From: Bacteroidaceae bacterium
Lineage (GTDB): Bacteria > Bacteroidota > Bacteroidia > Bacteroidales > Bacteroidaceae
Assembly: GCA_017466065.1 (NCBI GenBank)
Contig: JAFTUV010000018.1
Location: 1-64,000 of the forward strand
Direction of reading: 5' to 3'
Length of the DNA stretch: 64,000 bases
In this document: positions 43,601 through 52,212 of the stretch, one piece after another
Layout of the letters: each line of letters begins with the position of its first letter
How positions within the stretch are numbered: the first letter of the stretch is position 1
Position numbers and translations under genes: made by a program
The notes under the pieces: generated by a model
What the model was told of the DNA's origin: nothing
The model's input: only the letters and a program-made list of their open reading frames with translations
Databases searched by the model: none

Positions 43601-44458
43601 GAGTATGCGCTCGATGAGGTCCTGATCCAATATTGCCTCACGTTCTACAACTACTTCGCTACGCTCAATCGAAACAACTTCACCGGTATCGGGGTCAACA
43701 AAGTCTTCTTGCTTTGTCTTCACTACACGACCGGCCATTTTGCGACCAAGCGCTTTTTTAAGATTTGTCTTTGTTACTTTGAATTCTTCGGCAAGGTCGA
43801 ATATTTCAAGAATATCCTTGTCCGATTCAAAGCCGATAGCACGCAACAGGGTTGTTACGGGCAACTTTTTCTTACGATCGATGTATGCATACATAATATT
43901 GTTTATATCAGTAGCAAACTCAATCCACGAACCTTTGAAAGGTATGATACGGGCCGAATAAAGGGGTGTACCATTTGCGTGTACACTCTGGCCGAAGAAT
44001 ACACCGGGTGAACGGTGCAACTGTGATACCACAACACGCTCGGCACCATTGATAATGAATGTACCTTGCTTGGTCATATAAGGGATGGGACCCAAGAATA
44101 CATCCTGAATCACGGTGTCAAAATCCTCGTGATCAGGGTCGGTACAATAGAGTTTCAACTTTGCTTTGAGGGGAACACTGTAAGTCAGACCACGTTCAAG
44201 ACATTCGGAAATTGAATAGCGGGGCGGGTCGATATAGTAGTCAAGAAACTCCAATACAAAGTTATTCCTCGTATCGGTGATAGGGAAGTTCTCTGCAAAT
44301 ACTTTGTAGAGGCCGTCATTCACACGTTTTTCGGGAGGAGTATCCAATTGGAGGAAATCCTCAAAAGATTTCAATTGTACTTCCAAAAAGTCCGGACAAG
44401 GCATCGGATCTTTTATAGAAGCAAAGTTAATTCTTTGATTATCAGTTTTTAGCGACAT
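40640..44458 (-). CDS. rpoB: DNA-directed RNA polymerase subunit beta
   Basis: This 1272-residue subunit is the rifampicin target. The Rif region is [20 protein letters not shown] with [20 protein letters not shown], in the wild-type (sensitive-looking) form with D and H at the usual positions. The conserved [15 protein letters not shown] and the C-terminal clamp ([20 protein letters not shown]) are present. An attenuator-like hairpin sits between rplL and this gene. Confidence 0.98.
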   Translation of the reverse strand: MSLKTDNQRINFASIKDPMPCPDFLEVQLKSFEDFLQLDTPPEKRVNDGLYKVFAENFPITDTRNNFVLEFLDYYIDPPRYSISECLERGLTYSVPLKAKLKLYCTDPDHEDFDTVIQDVFLGPIPYMTKQGTFIINGAERVVVSQLHRSPGVFFGQSVHANGTPLYSARIIPFKGSWIEFATDINNIMYAYIDRKKKLPVTTLLRAIGFESDKDILEIFDLAEEFKVTKTNLKKALGRKMAGRVVKTKQEDFVDPDTGEVVSIERSEVVVEREAILDQDLIERILDSGVETILLHKESEGEDALDYSLIFNTLDKDTSNSEREAVNYIFRQLRNAEPADDASAREVINNLFFSEKRYDLGDVGRYRINRKLGLTTDMSIRVLTKEDIIEIIKYLIGLVNSKAVVDDIDHLSNRRVRTVGEQLSNQFAIGLARMARTIRERMNVRDNEVFTPTDLINAKTVSAVINTFFGTNALSQFMDQTNPLAEITHKRRLSALGPGGLSRERAGFEVRDVHYTHYGRLCPIETPEGPNIGLISSLCIYAKINELGFIVTPYRTAADCKVDINNANVTYYTAEEEEGKIIAQGNAPLDENGNFILKRVKTRQDADYPVVAPEKVELMDVSPQQIASIAASLIPFLEHDDANRALMGSNMMRQAVPLLTTEAPIVGTGIEKKLVEDSRTQIVAEGDGVVEFVDASRIVIKYNRTEEEEFVSFEPASKEYIIPKFRRTNQNMTIDLRPICDKGQKVKAGDILTEGYSTQAGELALGKNLLVAYMPWKGYNYEDAIVLNERVVREDILTSVHVDELSLEVRETKRGMEEFTYDIPNVSEDATKDLDKNGIIRIGAYVNPGDIIIGKITPKGESDPTPEEKLLRAIFGDKAGDVKDASLKASPSLQGVVIDRRLFQKAEKTRSAKLADKAKLPKIDDEFMQKVGALKEILVDKLLVLINGRVSQGVKDFMGTEVIAKGAKFVKSELEALNFDSVQLSKWTADAHTNDLIRALVINYLHKYKELDAEVKREKFALTIGDELPSGTMKMAKVYIAKKRKIGVGDKMAGRHGNKGIVSRVVRQEDMPFLADGTPVDIILNPLGVPSRMNIGQIFETVLGRAGKELGVKFATPIFDGAKLEDLCEWTDKAGLPRYGKTTLYDGGTGEQFDHPATVGVSYMLKLGHMVEDKMHARSIGPYSLITQQPLGGKAQFGGQRFGEMEVWALEAFGAAHILQEILTIKSDDVAGRSKAYEAIVKGDAMPTPSLPESLNVLLHELRGLGLSISFE

Positions 44459-44502
44459 TGTGGAAGAATGTTTTAGAACTTACTTTTATTTTACGCACAA
44501 AA

Positions 44503-44532
44503 GGTTAAGAACCCATTTTGGGGTTCTTAACC
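44503..44532 (-). terminator. attenuator-like hairpin between rplL and rpoB
   Basis: GGTTAAGAACCC (44503-44514) and GGGTTCTTAACC (44521-44532) pair perfectly around six bases, and TTTTGTG follows on the minus strand. The position, between L7/L12 and beta, is where many bacteria have a partial terminator that sets the ribosomal protein to polymerase ratio. Confidence 0.75.
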
Positions 44533-44562
44533 ATTTATACCCTTGTGCAGGGTTGGGGTTGC

Positions 44563-44940
44563 TTACTTAAGCTCAATCTCGGCACCAGACTCCTCGATAG
44601 TCTTCTTCAAAGACTCAGCCTCTGCCTTAGCCATACCCTCTTTCAATGTGCTGGGAGCAGCATCTACAAGGTCTTTAGCCTCTTTCAAGCCAAGGCCGCA
44701 AGCCTCTTTAACAGCCTTAACAACTGCGAGCTTGTTTGCGCCTACGCTCTTCAATACTACGTCGAACTCTGTCTTCTCCTCAGCAGCAGCGCCAGCGGCA
44801 CCAGCAGCGGGAGCAGCAACAGCAACAGCTGCAGCAGCGGGTTCGATACCATATTCTTCTTTAAGGATTGTTGCAAGTTCGTTAACGTCTTTTACTGTAA
44901 GGTTAACCAATTCTTCTGCAAGAGCTTTCAAATCTGCCAT
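44563..44940 (-). CDS. rplL: 50S ribosomal protein L7/L12
   Basis: This 125-residue stalk protein has the N-terminal dimerisation helix ([20 protein letters not shown]), the Ala-rich hinge ([20 protein letters not shown]) and the C-terminal factor-binding domain ([20 protein letters not shown]). It follows rplJ, and the two form the stalk complex. A hairpin separates it from rpoB. Confidence 0.98.
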   Translation of the reverse strand: MADLKALAEELVNLTVKDVNELATILKEEYGIEPAAAAVAVAAPAAGAAGAAAEEKTEFDVVLKSVGANKLAVVKAVKEACGLGLKEAKDLVDAAPSTLKEGMAKAEAESLKKTIEESGAEIELK

Positions 44941-44984
44941 TTTCGTATAAATTTAAATTGTTTTTACTAATTGAATTTTGATTA

Positions 44985-45500
44985 TTATCTTTCACCGAGA
45001 GTTTTAAGCACTCCGTGGATGGTGTCGCCACCTGATTGTAGAGCCGAAACAACGTTCTTGATCGGAGATTGCAGCAAGGCAACAACCTCGGCAATAAGTT
45101 CGTTCTTGCTCTTAATTGTGATAAGAGTTTCGAGCTGATCGGCACCAACATAGAAGCTCTCTTCGGCGTAAGCACCCTTCAACGCGGGTATATCGCCCTT
45201 GCCAGCAACATCCTTGATGAGTTTTGCAGGGACATTGGCTGTGTTGCAGAGCAACAGAGCTGTGGTTCCTTTCAAACAGGGATAGAGGGGAGAAAAATCG
45301 ATCTCCGATGCCTCGAATGCCTTGTGAAGAAGAGTGTTCTTCACAACAACCATTTTAACATCCTGCTTGAAACATTTTGCACGCATAGCATTTGTAGCCG
45401 CAGAGTTCATTGCGGTTACATCTACCAAGTAGAAGTGTGCATATTCCTTTATGACCTCACCAAGAGAGGCGATTACATTTACTTTATCTTCCTTCTTCAT
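44985..45500 (-). CDS. rplJ: 50S ribosomal protein L10
   Basis: This 171-residue protein anchors L7/L12 dimers to the ribosome. The N-terminal rRNA-binding part (VNVIASLGEVIKEYAHFYLV, then MRAKCFKQDVKMVVVKNTLL) and the C-terminal helix for L12 binding are recognisable. It starts 14 bases after rplA. L10 with L12 usually represses its own mRNA leader; no clear leader structure fits in the short gap. Confidence 0.96.
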   Translation of the reverse strand: MKKEDKVNVIASLGEVIKEYAHFYLVDVTAMNSAATNAMRAKCFKQDVKMVVVKNTLLHKAFEASEIDFSPLYPCLKGTTALLLCNTANVPAKLIKDVAGKGDIPALKGAYAEESFYVGADQLETLITIKSKNELIAEVVALLQSPIKNVVSALQSGGDTIHGVLKTLGER

Positions 45501-45514
45501 AGTTCAATCACATA

Positions 45515-46207
45515 TTAGTCGATGGATTTAGGATCGATTCTCAATCCCTTGCTCATCGTTGTAGACAGGAATACACTTTTCACATAAGTACCTTTTGCGG
45601 TAGAGGGTTTCAGCTTGATGATTGTGGCCATAAACTCTTTTACGTTTGCCATAATCGCTTCGGGTGTGAAAGATGCCTTGCCGATAGAAGCGTGTACGAT
45701 ACCTGCTTTATCAACCTTGAAATCAATCTTACCTTGCTTAACCTCTTTAACTGCTTTAGGTATATCCATTGTAACGGTGCCACTCTTGGGGTTAGGCATC
45801 AATCCACGAGGACCGAGCACACGACCGAGAGCACCCAATTTACCCATTATGGACGGCATTGTAATGATAATGTCTATATCCGTCCAACCACCTTTGATCT
45901 TCTCGATATATTCGTCAAGACCAACATAGTCGGCACCAGCCGCTTTTGCAGCTTCTTCCACATCGGGCGTACACAAGCAAAGAACGCGAACCTCTTTACC
46001 GGTACCGCTGGGGAGAGATACAACACCTCTCACCATCTGGTTAGCCTTACGAGGGTCAACGCCAAGGCGTACGTCGATATCCACTGATGCGTCGAACTTG
46101 GTGAAGGTTATTTCCTTCAACAACTCAACAGCCTCGGACAGTGAATAGGACTTAGCTGTGTCAATTTTTTCGGCTGCCAACTTTTGATTTTTTGTCAGTT
46201 TACCCAT
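45515..46207 (-). CDS. rplA: 50S ribosomal protein L1
   Basis: This 230-residue protein forms the mobile L1 stalk around the E-site tRNA and autoregulates translation of rplK-rpl[41 protein letters not shown] and [10 protein letters not shown] are diagnostic. It begins 13 bases after rplK. Confidence 0.97.
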   Translation of the reverse strand: MGKLTKNQKLAAEKIDTAKSYSLSEAVELLKEITFTKFDASVDIDVRLGVDPRKANQMVRGVVSLPSGTGKEVRVLCLCTPDVEEAAKAAGADYVGLDEYIEKIKGGWTDIDIIITMPSIMGKLGALGRVLGPRGLMPNPKSGTVTMDIPKAVKEVKQGKIDFKVDKAGIVHASIGKASFTPEAIMANVKEFMATIIKLKPSTAKGTYVKSVFLSTTMSKGLRIDPKSID

Positions 46208-46220
46208 TCTAGTCTAAATT

Positions 46221-46664
46221 TTAATTGTTTCCAGGAAAAGTTCCACTTACACTGATACCCATACTTCTTGCTGTACCGGCAACCATTTTCATAGCGGCCT
46301 CAACAGTAAAGCAGTTCAAGTCAGCCATTTTCTCTTTTGCAATAGCCTCAACCTGTTCCCATGTAACGGTGGCAACTTTCTTGCGGTTAGGCTCTGCAGA
46401 ACCACTCTTGATCTTTGCAAGTTCAAGCAACTGAATTGCAACAGGAGGAGTTTTTACGATAAAATCGAAAGACTTGTCTGCGTAGTAAGTAATGATAACA
46501 GGCAAAACTTTTCCGGCCTTATCCTGGGTTCTGGCATTAAACGCCTTGCAGAATTCCATTATGTTGATTCCCTTTGAACCAAGTGCAGGGCCTACGGGAG
46601 GTGATGGATTTGCTGCGCCACCTTTAATCTGTAACTTGATAAGTCCAGCAACTTCTTTTGCCAT
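46221..46664 (-). CDS. rplK: 50S ribosomal protein L11
   Basis: This 147-residue protein forms part of the GTPase centre with 23S rRNA. The N-terminal [20 protein letters not shown] and GIN(I)[11 protein letters not shown] blocks are typical, as is the C-terminal [17 protein letters not shown]. It follows nusG by 53 bases, the usual bacterial order. Confidence 0.97.
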   Translation of the reverse strand: MAKEVAGLIKLQIKGGAANPSPPVGPALGSKGINIMEFCKAFNARTQDKAGKVLPVIITYYADKSFDFIVKTPPVAIQLLELAKIKSGSAEPNRKKVATVTWEQVEAIAKEKMADLNCFTVEAAMKMVAGTARSMGISVSGTFPGNN

Positions 46665-46717
46665 TGTAAAAAAAATCTATAAAATTAACAACATTAGAGC
46701 GATGTGTGGAAGCCGCA

Positions 46718-47260
46718 TCACTCTTTATCTACTTGCATATAACCTAAATCAACGGGAGTACTACGACCGAATATCTTAACCATAACTTTAAGACGCTTCT
46801 TTTCGGCGTTAATCTCCTCTATGGTACCGTTAAAGCCGGAGAAGGGACCCGAATTAACCTTCACAACCTCGCCCAATACAAATTCGAGCGCGATATCTTC
46901 GGGGGTCTCCTGCAACTCATCCACAGTACCCAATATTCTATTTATCTCCGATTGACGAATCGGTGTAGGTTTGTCCATTCCACCCAAAAAGCCCAACACA
47001 TTGGGAGTGTTGCGCAACAGGAATGCAATTTCGCCTACGAGTTCTGCCTCAACCAAAACATAGCCGGGAAGGTAACTTTTCTCCTTAACGACACGCTTTC
47101 CATTGCGCACCTGAACCACTTTCTCGGTGGGGATAAGCACCTGTGAGACAAAATCGGTAAGACCGCGAAGTTTTACATCGGCTTCGATATACTCCTTCAC
47201 CTTTGCCTCCTTGCCGCTTATTGCGCGCAGGACATACCACTTCTTATTGCCTTCAGCCAT
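46718..47260 (-). CDS. nusG: transcription elongation/termination factor NusG
   Basis: This 180-residue factor binds RNA polymerase through its NGN domain (KWYVLRAISGKEAKVKEYIE, YVLVEAELVGEIAFLLRNTP, VLGFLG) and couples to ribosome or Rho through a KOW domain (GEVVKVNSGPFSGFNGTIEE). It starts 11 bases after secE, the conserved secE-nusG pair. Confidence 0.97.
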   Translation of the reverse strand: MAEGNKKWYVLRAISGKEAKVKEYIEADVKLRGLTDFVSQVLIPTEKVVQVRNGKRVVKEKSYLPGYVLVEAELVGEIAFLLRNTPNVLGFLGGMDKPTPIRQSEINRILGTVDELQETPEDIALEFVLGEVVKVNSGPFSGFNGTIEEINAEKKRLKVMVKIFGRSTPVDLGYMQVDKE

Positions 47261-47271
47261 TTATTAAAAGA

Positions 47272-47463
47272 TTAGTTGGGATATACAAACTCCATTACAA
47301 ACTGAAACACTTGGTCCATAGCAAACACAACCAGTGCTATCAGCAACGAAGCTTCAAGAACAAGCATAGCTTGGCTCGTCAGCTGCTTGCGTGTGGGCCA
47401 AGTTGTTTTATGCACTAATTCACTGTAAGAGAGCTTACAGTAATTTATAAATCTATTCAGCAT
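47272..47463 (-). CDS. secE: preprotein translocase subunit SecE
   Basis: This 63-residue protein starts at the ATG at 47463; the longer open frame runs into the tRNA-Trp gene. It has a short amphipathic helix with the conserved E-L-x-K-x-x-W-P motif (SELVHKTTWPTRKQL) and one membrane helix (LEASLLIALVVFAMDQVFQF). It clamps SecY in the Sec channel. It lies between tRNA-Trp and nusG on one strand. Confidence 0.94.
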   Translation of the reverse strand: MLNRFINYCKLSYSELVHKTTWPTRKQLTSQAMLVLEASLLIALVVFAMDQVFQFVMEFVYPN

Positions 47464-47477
47464 AATCGATTGTTTTA

Positions 47478-47553
47478 TGGCACGGGAAGAGAGGCTCGAA
47501 CTCCCGACACCTGGTTTTGGAGACCAGTGCTCTACCAACTGAGCTATTCCCGT
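47478..47553 (-). tRNA. tRNA-Trp (CCA anticodon)
   Basis: The minus strand folds as a complete cloverleaf with acceptor ACGGGAA/TTCCCGT, D-arm AGCTCAGTTGGTAGAGC, anticodon loop CTCCAAA (CCA) and T-arm GGGAGTTCGAGCCTCTC. The 3' CCA is encoded. It sits between tuf and secE, a common Bacteroidales arrangement. Confidence 0.97.
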
Positions 47554-47610
47554 AAATATCGGCCCCACCTTAAAAGCGGAAGCCGATATTTGTATTAAGT
47601 TTATCTTATA

Positions 47611-48795
47611 TTATTCGATAACCTTTGTAATCTGACCGGCACCTACTGTGCGACCACCCTCGCGGATAGCGAATGTCAGACCCTCGTTCAATGCTACGGG
47701 ATAGATGAGCTTAACTGTGATTGTCAAGTTATCACCGGGCATTACCATCTCAACGTCTGCGGGGAGAGAGATCTCACCTGTACAGTCCATTGTACGGAGG
47801 TAGAACTGAGGACGATATTTGTTACGGAATGATGTGTGACGACCACCCTCTTCTTTCTTCAAGATATAAACCTGAGCCTCGAAAGTAGAGTAAGGCTTAA
47901 TCTGACCGGGGTGACAGAGAACCATACCGCGCTTGATTTCGTTCTTGTCAACGCCACGGAGCAACAAACCTACGTTGTCACCGGCCTCACCAAGATCGAG
48001 GAGCTTACGGAACATCTCAACACCTGTTACAACAGTCTTCTTCTCTTCGCCAAGACCAAGGATTTCAACCTCGTCACCTACCTTAACAACACCTGTTTCG
48101 ATACGACCTGTTGCTACAGTACCACGACCTGTGATAGAGAACACGTCCTCAACGGGCATCAAGAAAGGCTTGTCGATATCACGGGGAGGCAGGGGAATCC
48201 AAGTATCGCAAGCCTCCATCAACTCCATAATCTTATCCTCCCACTCAGCAACGCCATTCAAGGCACCGAGAGCAGAACCACGGATGATAGGAGTGTTGTC
48301 GCCGTCAAACTCATAGAATGAAAGAAGCTCACGCATCTCCATCTCAACGAGCTCAAGCATTTCAGCGTCATCAACAACGTCACACTTGTTCAAGAATACA
48401 ACCAAGCGGGGAACGTTTACCTGACGAGCGAGAAGGATGTGCTCGCGTGTCTGGGGCATAGGACCGTCAGTTGCAGCACAAACGATGATAGCACCGTCCA
48501 TCTGAGCAGCACCGGTAACCATGTTCTTTACATAGTCGGCGTGACCGGGGCAGTCAACGTGTGCATAGTGACGATTCTCTGTCTGATACTCTACGTGAGA
48601 AGTGTTGATGGTAATACCACGCTCTTTCTCTTCGGGAGCGTTATCGATTTGGTCAAATGACTTCAACTCTGAAAGACCTCTTTTTGCCAACACTGTTGTG
48701 ATAGCAGCGGTCAAAGTAGTCTTACCGTGGTCTACGTGACCGATTGTTCCGATGTTTACGTGGGGTTTGGAACGTTCAAATTTTTCTTTTGCCAT
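47611..48795 (-). CDS. tuf: elongation factor Tu
   Basis: This 394-residue GTPase brings aminoacyl-tRNA to the ribosome. The P-loop GHVDHGKT (19-26), DCPGHAD, NKCD and the domain 2 and 3 blocks ([20 protein letters not shown]) are present. It sits between the tRNA-Thr(GGT) gene and tRNA-Trp, so it is probably read as part of a tRNA-tuf-tRNA transcript from the promoter at 49385-49414. Confidence 0.98.
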   Translation of the reverse strand: MAKEKFERSKPHVNIGTIGHVDHGKTTLTAAITTVLAKRGLSELKSFDQIDNAPEEKERGITINTSHVEYQTENRHYAHVDCPGHADYVKNMVTGAAQMDGAIIVCAATDGPMPQTREHILLARQVNVPRLVVFLNKCDVVDDAEMLELVEMEMRELLSFYEFDGDNTPIIRGSALGALNGVAEWEDKIMELMEACDTWIPLPPRDIDKPFLMPVEDVFSITGRGTVATGRIETGVVKVGDEVEILGLGEEKKTVVTGVEMFRKLLDLGEAGDNVGLLLRGVDKNEIKRGMVLCHPGQIKPYSTFEAQVYILKKEEGGRHTSFRNKYRPQFYLRTMDCTGEISLPADVEMVMPGDNLTITVKLIYPVALNEGLTFAIREGGRTVGAGQITKVIE

Positions 48796-48880
48796 AGTTT
48801 TAAGCTTTAATTATAACAATATATTTACCAATATTTGTAACTTTCATCTTGTTATTTAAGACAAGAAAGCTCTCTTCCAG

Positions 48881-48952
<72 letters not shown>

Positions 48953-48962
48953 GTTGAAAAAG

Positions 48963-49035
48963 AGCGGAAGACGGGGCTCAAACCCGCGACCCTCAGCTTG
49001 GAAGGCTAATGCTCTATCAACTGAGCTACTTCCGC
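48963..49035 (-). tRNA. tRNA-Gly (TCC anticodon)
   Basis: On the minus strand the acceptor is GCGGAAG/CTTCCGC, the anticodon loop is CTTCCAA (TCC), and the T-arm is GCGGGTTTGAGCCCCGT. The 3' CCA is not encoded. Ten bases separate it from tRNA-Thr(GGT). Confidence 0.95.
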
Positions 49036-49128
49036 AATACGTTTACATAAAGAATTTGCAAACAAACAAAGACAGTTTCTACACGATAACCGCCAAGGCT
49101 GGTTTGCATTCTCTTTTTCAACACATTG

Positions 49129-49211
49129 TGGGCAAAGATGGATTCGAACCACCGAAGTCGAAAGACAGCAGATTTACAGTCTGCCCCATTTGGCCACTCT
49201 GGAATTTGCCC
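49129..49211 (-). tRNA. tRNA-Tyr (GTA anticodon), long variable arm
   Basis: On the minus strand the acceptor is GGGCAAA/TTTGCCC, the anticodon stem-loop is CAGA-CTGTAAA-TCTG (GTA), and an extended variable arm and T-arm (GGTGGTTCGAATCCATC) follow. A class II tRNA with discriminator A; CCA not encoded. Confidence 0.96.
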
Positions 49212-49268
49212 TTTGTCACAATTTCAAGAAAACGCATCTGCGATTAACATCGCTACCGCTTCGCTTCG

Positions 49269-49342
49269 AGCCTCTTGTCGGATTCGAACCAACGACCCCG
49301 AGATTACAAATCACGTGCTCTGGCCAACTGAGCTAAAGAGGC
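49269..49342 (-). tRNA. tRNA-Thr (TGT anticodon)
   Basis: On the minus strand the acceptor is GCCTCTT/AAGAGGC, the anticodon loop is TTTGTAA (TGT) and the T-arm is GTTGGTTCGAATCCGAC. The anticodon stem CGTGA/TCTCG has one T-T mismatch in the middle. It is the first tRNA of the cluster. Confidence 0.95.
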
Positions 49343-49384
49343 GAACTGCACATTTGCAGTGCTGTTACCGTTGTAAAGCGAGTG

Positions 49385-49414
49385 CAAATGTACGAGTTTT
49401 TTTTTAATCACAAA
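49385..49414 (-). promoter_or_regulatory. promoter of the tRNA-tuf cluster: -33 TTTG (49414-49411), -7 TACATTTG (49392-49385)
   Basis: Both boxes match the Bacteroidota consensus with an 18-base spacer. Transcription would begin about 35 bases before tRNA-Thr(TGT). The -7 box lies in an arm of an inverted repeat (ACATTTGCA at 49350-49358, TGCAAATGT at 49383-49391). Confidence 0.75.
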
Positions 49415-49439
49415 ACTTTTTCTGTGTTTTTTTCTTGTT

Positions 49440-49733
49440 TTACTTCATTTTTTCGCGTTTTTTCTCAATTTGCACCTTCAACGCATCGATTGCAATGAGA
49501 AGAGCGTCCTCAAAAGTGTCGGATATTTTCGATGCGAACATATCTCCCGAACCCGACGACAGGCGCAATGAAACCTCCTTGTTTAACGCTGTTTCGGGCT
49601 TGATAAGTTTCATTGTAACTTCGAGCGAGGTTGCCCCTTCGCAGAACTTTTCGATTTTGGCAACTTTTTTCTCTACAAACTCCAACAATTGTGTTGATGC
49701 ATCAAAATGCACGGATTGAATTCTTGTCTCCAT
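49440..49733 (-). CDS. hpf: ribosome hibernation promoting factor, short type
   Basis: This 97-residue protein is of the HPF/YfiA family: RIQSVHFDASTQLLEFVEKK opens it and FEDALLIAIDALKVQIEKK closes it. It lacks the long C-terminal dimerisation domain, so it is the short form that stabilises inactive ribosomes. It starts 19 bases after the recombinase gene. Confidence 0.92.
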   Translation of the reverse strand: METRIQSVHFDASTQLLEFVEKKVAKIEKFCEGATSLEVTMKLIKPETALNKEVSLRLSSGSGDMFASKISDTFEDALLIAIDALKVQIEKKREKMK

Positions 49734-49752
49734 AACAAATCCTCCTTATTTA

Positions 49753-50643
49753 TTAATTATTACCGGCTCTTGGATGAGCCTTATCATAAAAACGTTTTAA
49801 CTCTTCGAAAGTGAGGTGTGTGTAAATTTCGGTTGTCGACAGCCGTTTGTGCCCAAGCAGTTCCTTCACAGCAAGCAGCTCGGCCTCGTTATTCAGCATT
49901 GCAGTTGCAAAGCTGTGACGCAGAACGTGGGGGCTTCTTTTTTCGACCGACGACACCTTGGACAGATTTTTCTTCACAATTCTGTAAACCTGTGAATGGC
50001 TCACGCGCACCCCTTTCGAGGTTACAAAGAGAGCCTTTTCCTGCGGTTGCGCCACTCCGGCACGTTCATTCATATAGAATTCGAGTTCGCCCTTCAATTC
50101 CGAAACAAAGGGCACGACACGTTCCCTGTTACGCTTGCCAAGGACTTTCAAAGACATTGAATTTATATCAACATCACACACATTCAGCCCCACCAATTCG
50201 GAAAGACGAATTCCTGTTTCATAGAAACAAAGGATTATCGCCCTGTCACGACAGGCATCGAATCCCGTCCCAAAAGAGATTTCATCTATAAGTTTGTTCA
50301 TCTCCTCCTCTTTTATAAAGGAGGGCAACAGCCTGCGGGATTTTGGCCCCTGCACCGACAGTGCCGGATTAAGTTCTGCTTCCCCCTCACGACGCAAATA
50401 TGCATAAAAGGAGCGCAAGGCACTCAACTTGCGACACACCGAACTCGGCGCACAGCCGCTCTCCATAAGCCCGGCTACCCATAGACGAACGACATCTATG
50501 TCGACCCCCGAAATATCGGGAGCGTCGGGCAGACTTTCAAGGAAACGTTCAAAGGCGCAAAGATCTCCCGCATACGCTCTCAACGTATGCCGCGAGTATT
50601 TCTTTTCGCTTCTCAAATGCCCGATGAAAGAGTCTATAAACAT
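49753..50643 (-). CDS. tyrosine recombinase XerC/XerD type
   Basis: This 296-residue protein resolves chromosome dimers at dif. The N-terminal SAM-like core-binding domain (KYSRHTLRAYAGDLCAFERF) and the catalytic domain with R in TGIRLSELVGL, K in VLGKRNRERVVPF, HxxR in PHVLRHSFATAM, and H and Y in LLGHKRLSTTEIYTHLTF are complete. Its place in rpsU-xer-hpf-tRNA-tuf is the chromosomal one, not that of an integrase on a mobile element. The start codon lies in the arm of a hairpin shared with the rpsU terminator. XerC versus XerD cannot be settled here. Confidence 0.9.
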   Translation of the reverse strand: MFIDSFIGHLRSEKKYSRHTLRAYAGDLCAFERFLESLPDAPDISGVDIDVVRLWVAGLMESGCAPSSVCRKLSALRSFYAYLRREGEAELNPALSVQGPKSRRLLPSFIKEEEMNKLIDEISFGTGFDACRDRAIILCFYETGIRLSELVGLNVCDVDINSMSLKVLGKRNRERVVPFVSELKGELEFYMNERAGVAQPQEKALFVTSKGVRVSHSQVYRIVKKNLSKVSSVEKRSPHVLRHSFATAMLNNEAELLAVKELLGHKRLSTTEIYTHLTFEELKRFYDKAHPRAGNN

Positions 50644-50682
50644 ATTCGTTGCCGCAAGAAAAAATCTTACGGCAACGAATAT
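50642..50682 (-). terminator. 13-bp hairpin between rpsU and the recombinase gene, overlapping its start codon
   Basis: ATATTCGTTGCCG (50642-50654) and CGGCAACGAATAT (50670-50682) are exact reverse complements around a 15-base loop that holds a T-run on the minus strand. The downstream arm includes the first two bases of the ATG of the recombinase gene (50643-50641), so folding would block initiation. Confidence 0.75.
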
Positions 50683-50720
50683 ATATCAGATTTGTTTAAA
50701 AAACAAGAAAAGGGAGTTTT

Positions 50721-50912
50721 TTATTCCTCGTTTGCACGAAGTTTCTGAACGTAAATAGCGTGCTCCATTTTCAATCTCTTGATTACAGAAGGTTTGTCAA
50801 ACTGCTGACGAGCGCGCAATTCTTTAACTACACCGGTTTTCTCGAATTTTCTTTTGAATTTTTTGAGAGCTCTTTCAATATTCTCGCCCTCTTTAACAGG
50901 TACTACAATCAT
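50721..50912 (-). CDS. rpsU: 30S ribosomal protein S21
   Basis: This 63-residue basic protein (VPVKEGENIERALKKFKRKF, EKTGVVKELRARQQFDKPS) is bS21. In Bacteroidota, S21 belongs to the group of proteins that hides the anti-Shine-Dalgarno end of 16S rRNA, consistent with the weak Shine-Dalgarno sites in this window. It has its own consensus promoter and a hairpin after it. Confidence 0.96.
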   Translation of the reverse strand: MIVVPVKEGENIERALKKFKRKFEKTGVVKELRARQQFDKPSVIKRLKMEHAIYVQKLRANEE

Positions 50913-50962
50913 TTCCTATTTATTTTTAGTTTATATTATTATCCACTGAACAAAATGTGGCG

Positions 50963-50993
50963 CAAAAGTAGGCACAATTTCTTAATTGGCAAA
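50963..50993 (-). promoter_or_regulatory. rpsU promoter: -33 TTTG (50993-50990), -7 TACTTTTG (50970-50963)
   Basis: Both elements match the consensus with a 19-base spacer on the minus strand. The -7 element lies 50 bases upstream of the rpsU start. Confidence 0.85.
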
Positions 50994-51021
50994 ACTTTTG
51001 CGCTAATTTTTGCATAAAAAA

Positions 51022-51053
51022 GAGGCAAAGAGCCTTAAAGAGCCCTTTGCCTC
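51022..51053 (-). terminator. hairpin after mdh
   Basis: GAGGCAAAG (51022-51030) and CTTTGCCTC (51045-51053) pair around 14 bases, followed on the minus strand by TTTTTTA. It ends the mdh transcript 23 bases past its stop. Confidence 0.8.
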
Positions 51054-51076
51054 GCTATTTTAGGAGAAAAATCCTA

Positions 51077-52069
51077 TTAAAGGTTGGGGTTAAGAGTAGC
51101 CCACTCCTCTACTGCGGGGATAATGCCGAGAGCGATAATTTCGTCGCGCATCTTGCCCAAGTGTCCTACCGAAGATTGCAAAGCCGCCATCTCATCGGCT
51201 GTACCTTGGGGTGTTACATAGTGAACACCGTCGGCATCGATGGTTGTAGGCATAGCCATCATCACATTCTTGTAACCAAGCTCCTCGCTATTAACATAGC
51301 AGCCTGCGGGAAGTGTATAAGGCTCACCGCCCATAGCAGCCTCTATCATCTTAATAGCACAATAAGAGGGGCTCTGGAATGAGCTGCGGCCGCGGAGTTT
51401 GATAATATTTGAGCCACCCTGAACTGTGCTGTGCTTAATTTCGGCCCAGCGTTCCTCGGTGAGTCCCATTTCGGCAAGAGGCTTGCCATCTATCTTAACC
51501 TGTGAAGCAAACACAGCCATCTGCTCGCCGTGGCCGCCATAGGTTTTTGCACCGGTCACCTTATCCTGCTGAACACCGAATTCCTTGGCAAGAGCCTGCT
51601 GCAAACGTGTAGAATCGAGAGCCGCCAAAGAGGTCAACTGATTGGGTTTCAAGCCCGAGTGGATGAGGGCTGTGAGAGCGGTAACATCGGCAGGGTTGAA
51701 GATTACCACAACGTGCTTAACATCGGGGCAATATTTCTTTATAAAATCGCCGAACTCGGCAGCAATCTGGCAGTTACCCTTCAACAAGTCCTCGCGCGTC
51801 ATACCCTCCTTGCGGGGAGCACCACCCGAAGATACAATATATTTAGCACCTGTGAAAGCCTCCTCGGGGTCGGTTGTCCAAGTGATATTTGCACCGGGGA
51901 AGCCGCATTGAGCCATCTCGTCGGCAACGCCGTGTACACCGGGCTCAAAAATATCATACAAGCAGATGTTGGGAGTCAAGCCAAGCATCAAAGCACACTG
52001 CGCCATATTGGAGCCAATCATACCGCCGGCACCTACAATGGTCAATTTCTCATTAGTCAAATACTGCAT
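51077..52069 (-). CDS. mdh: malate dehydrogenase
   Basis: This 330-residue enzyme interconverts malate and oxaloacetate with NAD(H), used in Bacteroidales for the reductive branch to succinate and propionate. The NAD motif is TIVGAGGMIGSNMAQCAL, the substrate Arg is in SSGGAPRKEGMTREDLL, the Asp-Arg pair in AALDSTRLQQALA and the catalytic His in TYGGHGEQMAVFA. It has the longer lactate dehydrogenase-like form of this phylum. A -7-like element TATCTTCG lies at 52133-52126. Confidence 0.93.
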   Translation of the reverse strand: MQYLTNEKLTIVGAGGMIGSNMAQCALMLGLTPNICLYDIFEPGVHGVADEMAQCGFPGANITWTTDPEEAFTGAKYIVSSGGAPRKEGMTREDLLKGNCQIAAEFGDFIKKYCPDVKHVVVIFNPADVTALTALIHSGLKPNQLTSLAALDSTRLQQALAKEFGVQQDKVTGAKTYGGHGEQMAVFASQVKIDGKPLAEMGLTEERWAEIKHSTVQGGSNIIKLRGRSSFQSPSYCAIKMIEAAMGGEPYTLPAGCYVNSEELGYKNVMMAMPTTIDADGVHYVTPQGTADEMAALQSSVGHLGKMRDEIIALGIIPAVEEWATLNPNL

Positions 52070-52125
52070 AATCTTTAAATTTAAAGTGTATTATATTATA
52101 GTTTTCTTTCTTTTTCAGCTTCTTT

Positions 52126-52133
52126 GCGAAGAT
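52126..52133 (-). promoter_or_regulatory. probable mdh -7 element TATCTTCG
   Basis: One base differs from TAnnTTTG, on the minus strand 57 bases before the mdh start. No good -33 box was found at the right distance. Confidence 0.45.
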
Positions 52134-52177
52134 AATAAAAAATTCGTGCAATCAGCTATGATTAACAATGTTTATTT

Positions 52178-52196
52178 AGAAGTTGTTTGAATTTCT
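52178..52196. repeat. half copy of the dispersed inverted-repeat element
   Basis: AGAAGTTGTTTGAATTTCT matches the left end of the element at 35956-35974 at 17 of 19 positions. The rest of the element is missing. It lies between waaA and mdh. Confidence 0.5.
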
Positions 52197-52212
52197 AAAA
52201 AACAGATAAAAA

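Noticed and set aside
49753..50643. Mobile-element integrase
   Set aside because: The recombinase lies in the conserved rpsU-hpf-tuf chromosomal neighbourhood with no att site or cargo; a Xer protein fits better.
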